Assembly: GCA_030549775.1 (NCBI GenBank)
Contig: CM060174.1
Span: 54,438,707 to 54,502,706, forward strand
Reading direction: 5' to 3'
Source of the DNA: Tamarix chinensis
Lineage: Eukaryota > Streptophyta > Magnoliopsida > Caryophyllales > Tamaricaceae
DNA length: 64,000 nucleotides
This document shows, in pieces, positions 60,690 to 64,000 of the stretch; the stretch's first letter is position 1; every line of letters starts with the position of its first letter. The position numbers and the translations under genes were made by a program. The notes under the pieces were generated by a model. That model was not told the origin of the DNA, made no database searches, and saw only the letters and a list, made by a program, of their open reading frames with translations.

Positions 60690-62190
60690 GAGAAAATTCT
60701 TACGTTGCGCATGCAGCGTGAGCCATCCACAAAGGAATGGGGGGTTGGAAGGCTGGAAATGGTTTAGGTGATGGTTGTGGATGGAGATGGTGGTGGTGGA
60801 TGGTGTTGGTTTGGATGGTGAAAGGTGGTAATAGTGGCATTGGGCTCGACTGGAGGTTAGTAGCATTGCTATAAGGGAGGTGGTGTATGAGGCTATTTGG
60901 TGTTGCAGAGTAAGATGTTGAAGGAAGGGGTAGAAAAATGGTTGGAAAAGGGGAGAAGAAGGAAAGAAGAAGATGTATAAGAAGAGGAGGGGTGGGTTAT
61001 GGCGATGGGAGAACGATGATAATGCATGTAGAGGGAGCGATGTGTGTTGGATGTGGCCTGGTATATGCAGGAGGAAGAGGAGGAAAGGAGGAAGGTGGTG
61101 GCACCAGTAGAGAGGGTCGAAGGTAGGTGGTTGGCTTTTGTGAAGGCGTCAAAGGGATGGGGTGTAATGGAAAAGCCTGTCATTGTCTAGGGGAATGCTT
61201 TAGGAGAAGGTGCTGAATGGATGGAGCAGGGATTGAGAAAACTTGCCACAGGGAAGGAGAAGAAGGAAAATAGGGGTGGTAGGAGAGAAAGAAGAAGAAG
61301 AAGATGAAGAAGAGGAAGAAGGTAAGGTTGAAGGATAGAGAGGTTTCAAGGTTGGTTGGCTAGGGGAAGGTTTGGATGCGATGAGGAGAAGGTAAGGTTG
61401 AAGGATAGAGAGGTGGCTTAGTTTTAGTGGTGTGGTGAAATAAAACATAGGTAGGTGGTGTTGCAATGAAGGAAGTGGGGCATAGGTTGAGATGCAGAGT
61501 ATAGGAGGCATAGGTAGTTTGGTGATGGTGGAGGCTGTGGTGGTTTAGGGTGGAAAACTTTGAGTAGACAGAGCCTAAGGTTGGGAGGTGGTGGAAATGG
61601 TGATGCACAAAAATGGAGGGCTAGTGGTGATAGTTTCTACAAAACCAAATGAAGTCAAGAGAAGAGAGATTAAGGGAGGATCATGTTTAGTTAGATTAGA
61701 GAGGAAGGGTGCATGCAAGGGTGTGGGTGGATAGAAAATAGAAGGGATAAGGGGAAGGGTTGGATGGTATAGGTACGTACATAGGATGGGTTTGGTTATG
61801 ATGGTGGCTTGAAGACAAAACGATCTGGGTCGAGGAAGGGCAGGCTGGATTAAATAAGGAAAAGAGGGAGAGAGAGCGAGAAAGAGGGGGCATGGGATTA
61901 TGTATACATATATACATGCAGAGTGAGTTAGGTTTTCGAACAAGAAAAGAGGGGGAAGGAGGTTGTGTTTGCTTGTGTGTATCGTTCAATTTTTTGTAGA
62001 TGGGAAAAGGGGTAAGGTGATGGTGAAGGTTTGACAGACAGGTAAGGTGAGGGGTATATTTGTGCATGTGGTAAGGAGAATATAGGTTTAGTGATTGGGG
62101 TAAAAGAAAAATAATGAGATACACAAAGGGTATATAAGGGGTAAAATGCTAGGGTATGGTATATATATGTATGTGTGTGTGTGTGTGTAT
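60690..62190 (-). other. GA-rich leader zone of LTR I with microsatellite
   Basis: The plus strand is rich in GGTGGT, GAAGAAG and GGAAGG. A 40-bp word GGTAAGGTTGAAGGATAGAGAGGT occurs twice (61320 and 61391). A (TG)n tract is at 62169-62189. Frames on the minus strand are Pro/Ser/His-rich artefacts. Confidence 0.6.
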
Positions 62191-62444
62191 TATTTTAGCT
62201 TTAGGTTTAATTTAGATAGGTTAGAGTATCGGTAGAAAATATATCGGGTAAAAATAATTAGGTTTAGGATAAGTTTAATATAAAGGAAAAAGGTAAAATA
62301 ACTAGGAAATATATTTAAGAGTTTATTTAAATTATAGGTCAAAGGTTATTAATAAAATAATGAGGCTAAGGTTTAAGGGTTAGTTTTTGAATAAAAGGCT
62401 AAACACAAAAAAAATGTTACAAAATTTCTTGGTATTATAGGGTG

Positions 62445-63361
62445 TTAGTAGGTGGTGTGGGATGAGAATGCATGAGGCTAAGAAGGAACGCTCACAATTG
62501 TGTGAGAGGGAGTACATGGGTTGTATGAGGATGCAGATCCATGCAAGGGAGGTGCATTACTATGCTCTTTACCAAAAAAATAGAAATAGGGAGTTTGGGG
62601 AGAGGGAATAAGGAAGGTTTGGGTGGTGTTGGTTTGGCAACAATTAGGAGGGTTGATTGGGAGGTAGTTGTCGTTGATTATAGGGGGAAATGGTGTTGTT
62701 TAGTGGTTAGTGGTGACAAGTGGTTTTAGTGCTAGACCTTAACTAATAGATTAGGCTGAAGGGGAACAAAGAAATGGTTTAGGTTGGGGCTTTTAGAAAA
62801 TAAAGGAAGGAAAGGAGAGGAGATGAGGAAAAGAGGAATACACACACACACACACACACACATATAGGTTCATAGGGTTGAAGTGAGGGAGATGGAAATG
62901 ACAAAGGAATAAGGGGTTTGAGCAAGGGTTTGGTGTGGGTTTAGAGGAGGGTAGGTGGTGGAAAGTTTTAAGGAGTAGTGTAGTGTAGGGGCAGTGGAAG
63001 GAGTTGGTGGAGGTACAAAGGTGTTAGGTCCAAGGTTGGGAATAGGTAAAAGAAGAAAGGGAGGTAATGCGAGGGAGGAGTTTCCATGGCTAGAAGGGAA
63101 AAATGATAGGATGATCAAGATGATGAGAAGGGAAAAGAAAAAGAAAAATGAAAAGGAAAAGGAAAAGGGAAAATGTTTTTTTTGGGGGTTAGAATTATAG
63201 TTAGGCTTAAGATTAAGATTAGGAATTTAGGTTAAAAATTAATTTATCAATCATTTAAGGTTAGGGTTGAGTTAAAATATTAATGAACTGGACTCAGGAT
63301 TATAATTAGATTAAAATATTAACCACTCTCGATTAGGATTAGATAAAATTTGGGGTATTTC
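62445..63361 (-). mobile_element. Right segment of a minus LTR (assigned to H)
   Basis: After LTR I the GA-rich zone resumes, carries an (AC)n tract (62840-62862), a purine tract (63130-63180) and ends at TTTGGGGTATTTC, the same form as the right end of LTR C. Join to 54098 across I is supported by the GGGTG duplication. Confidence 0.6.
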
Positions 63362-63384
63362 GTCCATACCCTACCAAATGCCCA

Positions 63385-63535
63385 TACTCAATTTTTATAA
63401 AGAGAAAAGGAGAGGGTGGAGAAACAATTAGAGGAGTGGTTCAATGATGACGACGACGACAAGGTACGTATATTTGATTTTCATAAATTTGAATGGAATA
63501 TGGACTTTGAAGTTTATTTAGAGTGGTAAAAAACC
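63385..63535 (+). pseudogene. gag: Ty3/gypsy gag fragment
   Basis: One frame reads EEWFNDDDDDKVRIFDFHKFEWNMDF..YLEW followed by a stop. This matches the capsid start of the gag at 1563 (acidic run, then FDLLEFEGNMNP..YLEW). Only about 50 codons remain before LTR M starts at 63536. It is a relic of the element that received M, or of one truncated by it. Confidence 0.72.
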
Positions 63536-64000
63536 TATAACAACCCAATTATTCACTATAGAATTTTTTTTGTTCTTAAATATTTCTTAAGAAGAAATAG
63601 AAGAAAATATTGTGAAAAATGGGGAGTTGCATTATATCTAACATAAGAGAGGTGCCTCACTGCCTATCTCATGTTAGACATAAGGATAAATTTACAACTA
63701 ACTAAACATAAGGAAAAATAGAGTGCAAAAGAAAACACATAAAGATATGAAAATCAAGGTTTAGAAGCCTAGGGCAGTGTATGCCTAAAATCCATACAAA
63801 AGATATACCAGAAGAAAACATTAACAAGGAAATTAATTTCAATATAGAATTCCCTGGTCACTCAAGGACCACAAAAGAATGTCTTCAGAATACCTACACT
63901 CATACAACTCAACTAAGCTGGAGAAGAGAACAGACTTGTCACTAGCCATCCTTAGAAACCTGCACAAGATATCTGACTTGTGGGATTGAACGGGAGCGAT
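63536..64000 (-). mobile_element. Minus LTR M, runs off the window
   Basis: Starts TATAACAACCC at 63536, followed by GGAGTTGCATTATATC, TAACATAAGAGAGG and TTAGACATAAGG, the same order as the starts of H (40314) and D (26609). Only its first 465 bp are present. Confidence 0.7.

Larger units (their letters stand above)
54099..62439 (-). mobile_element. LTR I (minus orientation), with nested inserts
   Basis: Starts TGACACCTCGG at 54099, preceded by GGGTG (54094-54098), and ends CTTGGTATTATA at 62439, followed by GGGTG (62440-62444). The terminal word is shorter than in relatives (TGACACC for TGTAACACC). Homology to A is seen at 54740-54800 and 55500-55640. It contains a Tourist-like MITE (54412-54651), a foreign LTR-internal chimera (about 55900-59900) and the GA-rich leader zone (60690-62160), with TATATAA-type TATA on the minus strand near 62130. 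Confidence 0.72.
40314..63361 (-). mobile_element. LTR H (minus orientation), interrupted by G, F and I; right end uncertain
   Basis: H begins TGTAACACCCCC at 40314 directly after the Harbinger codons RELFN. Its pieces are inferred to be 40314-42438, 45387-46720, 52533-54098 and 62445-63361, about 5.9 kb in total once the inserts and their duplications are removed. A minus-type LTR edge TTTGGGGTATTTC stands at 63349-63361. The left flank AACTC is not repeated there and the transposase does not resume, so the right border and the unity of the pieces are not proven. Confidence 0.5.

Noticed and set aside
40309..63366. Pairing the left edge of H (AACTC) with the minus-LTR edge at 63361
   Set aside because: Flanking bases do not match and the Harbinger frame does not continue after 63361; kept as a low-confidence span.

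Overview
This is nuclear DNA from a flowering plant. It carries spliced exons of a plant-type NAA30 (NatC acetyltransferase) gene, Ty3/gypsy and PIF/Harbinger remnants, hAT and Tourist-like miniature elements, and very long LTRs. The species cannot be named from the sequence. The window is about 90% transposon-derived. The only ordinary host gene supported is NAA30 on the minus strand near 5.4-7.0 kb. The long open frames elsewhere lie in low-complexity CT/GA-rich or microsatellite DNA.

Layout. 1.3-3.7 kb: decayed Ty3/gypsy element (PBS-like site, gag with a CCHC knuckle, protease and RT remnants). 5.37-6.95 kb: three NAA30 exons with intact splice sites; the C-terminal exon(s) are not found. 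7.02-7.75 kb: 729-bp hAT-type element with an 8-bp duplication, about 70 bp upstream of the NAA30 start codon. 8.0-10.1 kb: gene-free, with small repeats. 10.15-24.41 kb: sense-strand LTR (J) split by two minus-strand solo LTRs of 5.4-5.5 kb (A and C). 26.25-33.52 kb: damaged Tekay/Del-like Ty3/gypsy element (K) with an inserted minus-strand LTR fragment (D), an RT-integrase remnant and a 3' LTR. 33.86-40.31 kb: PIF/Harbinger transposase pseudogene split by a 5.4-kb solo LTR (B) and cut off by a further minus-strand LTR (H). 40.3-63.4 kb: H, itself broken by solo LTR G, by the internally deleted retrotransposon F (which holds a Copia-like solo LTR) and by LTR I (which holds a Tourist-like MITE and an internal-LTR-internal chimera). 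63.4-64 kb: gag fragment cut by another minus-strand LTR (M).

Target-site duplications support most of the nesting: J (GTATG), A (ACCAC), C (ATTAT), B (ACACC/ATACC), G (GAAGA), F (ATTAT), I (GGGTG). The LTRs form one related superfamily. They start TGTAAYACC and end GGTGTTACA, so their two ends are inverted repeats of each other and orientation is easily misread. Polarity was set from F, where pol precedes a PPT-like stretch and the 3' LTR.

The most unusual structure is inside these LTRs. It is a foldback cluster of about 145-162 bp with an outer stem (CCATGTGAGT/ACTCACATGG in A and B) enclosing several copies of a CCACTATTAT...CCGGTGGA hairpin. In C the intervening hairpins show paired, compensating changes. 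The same LTRs share a splice-donor-like site and carry tandem repeats whose units differ between subfamilies.
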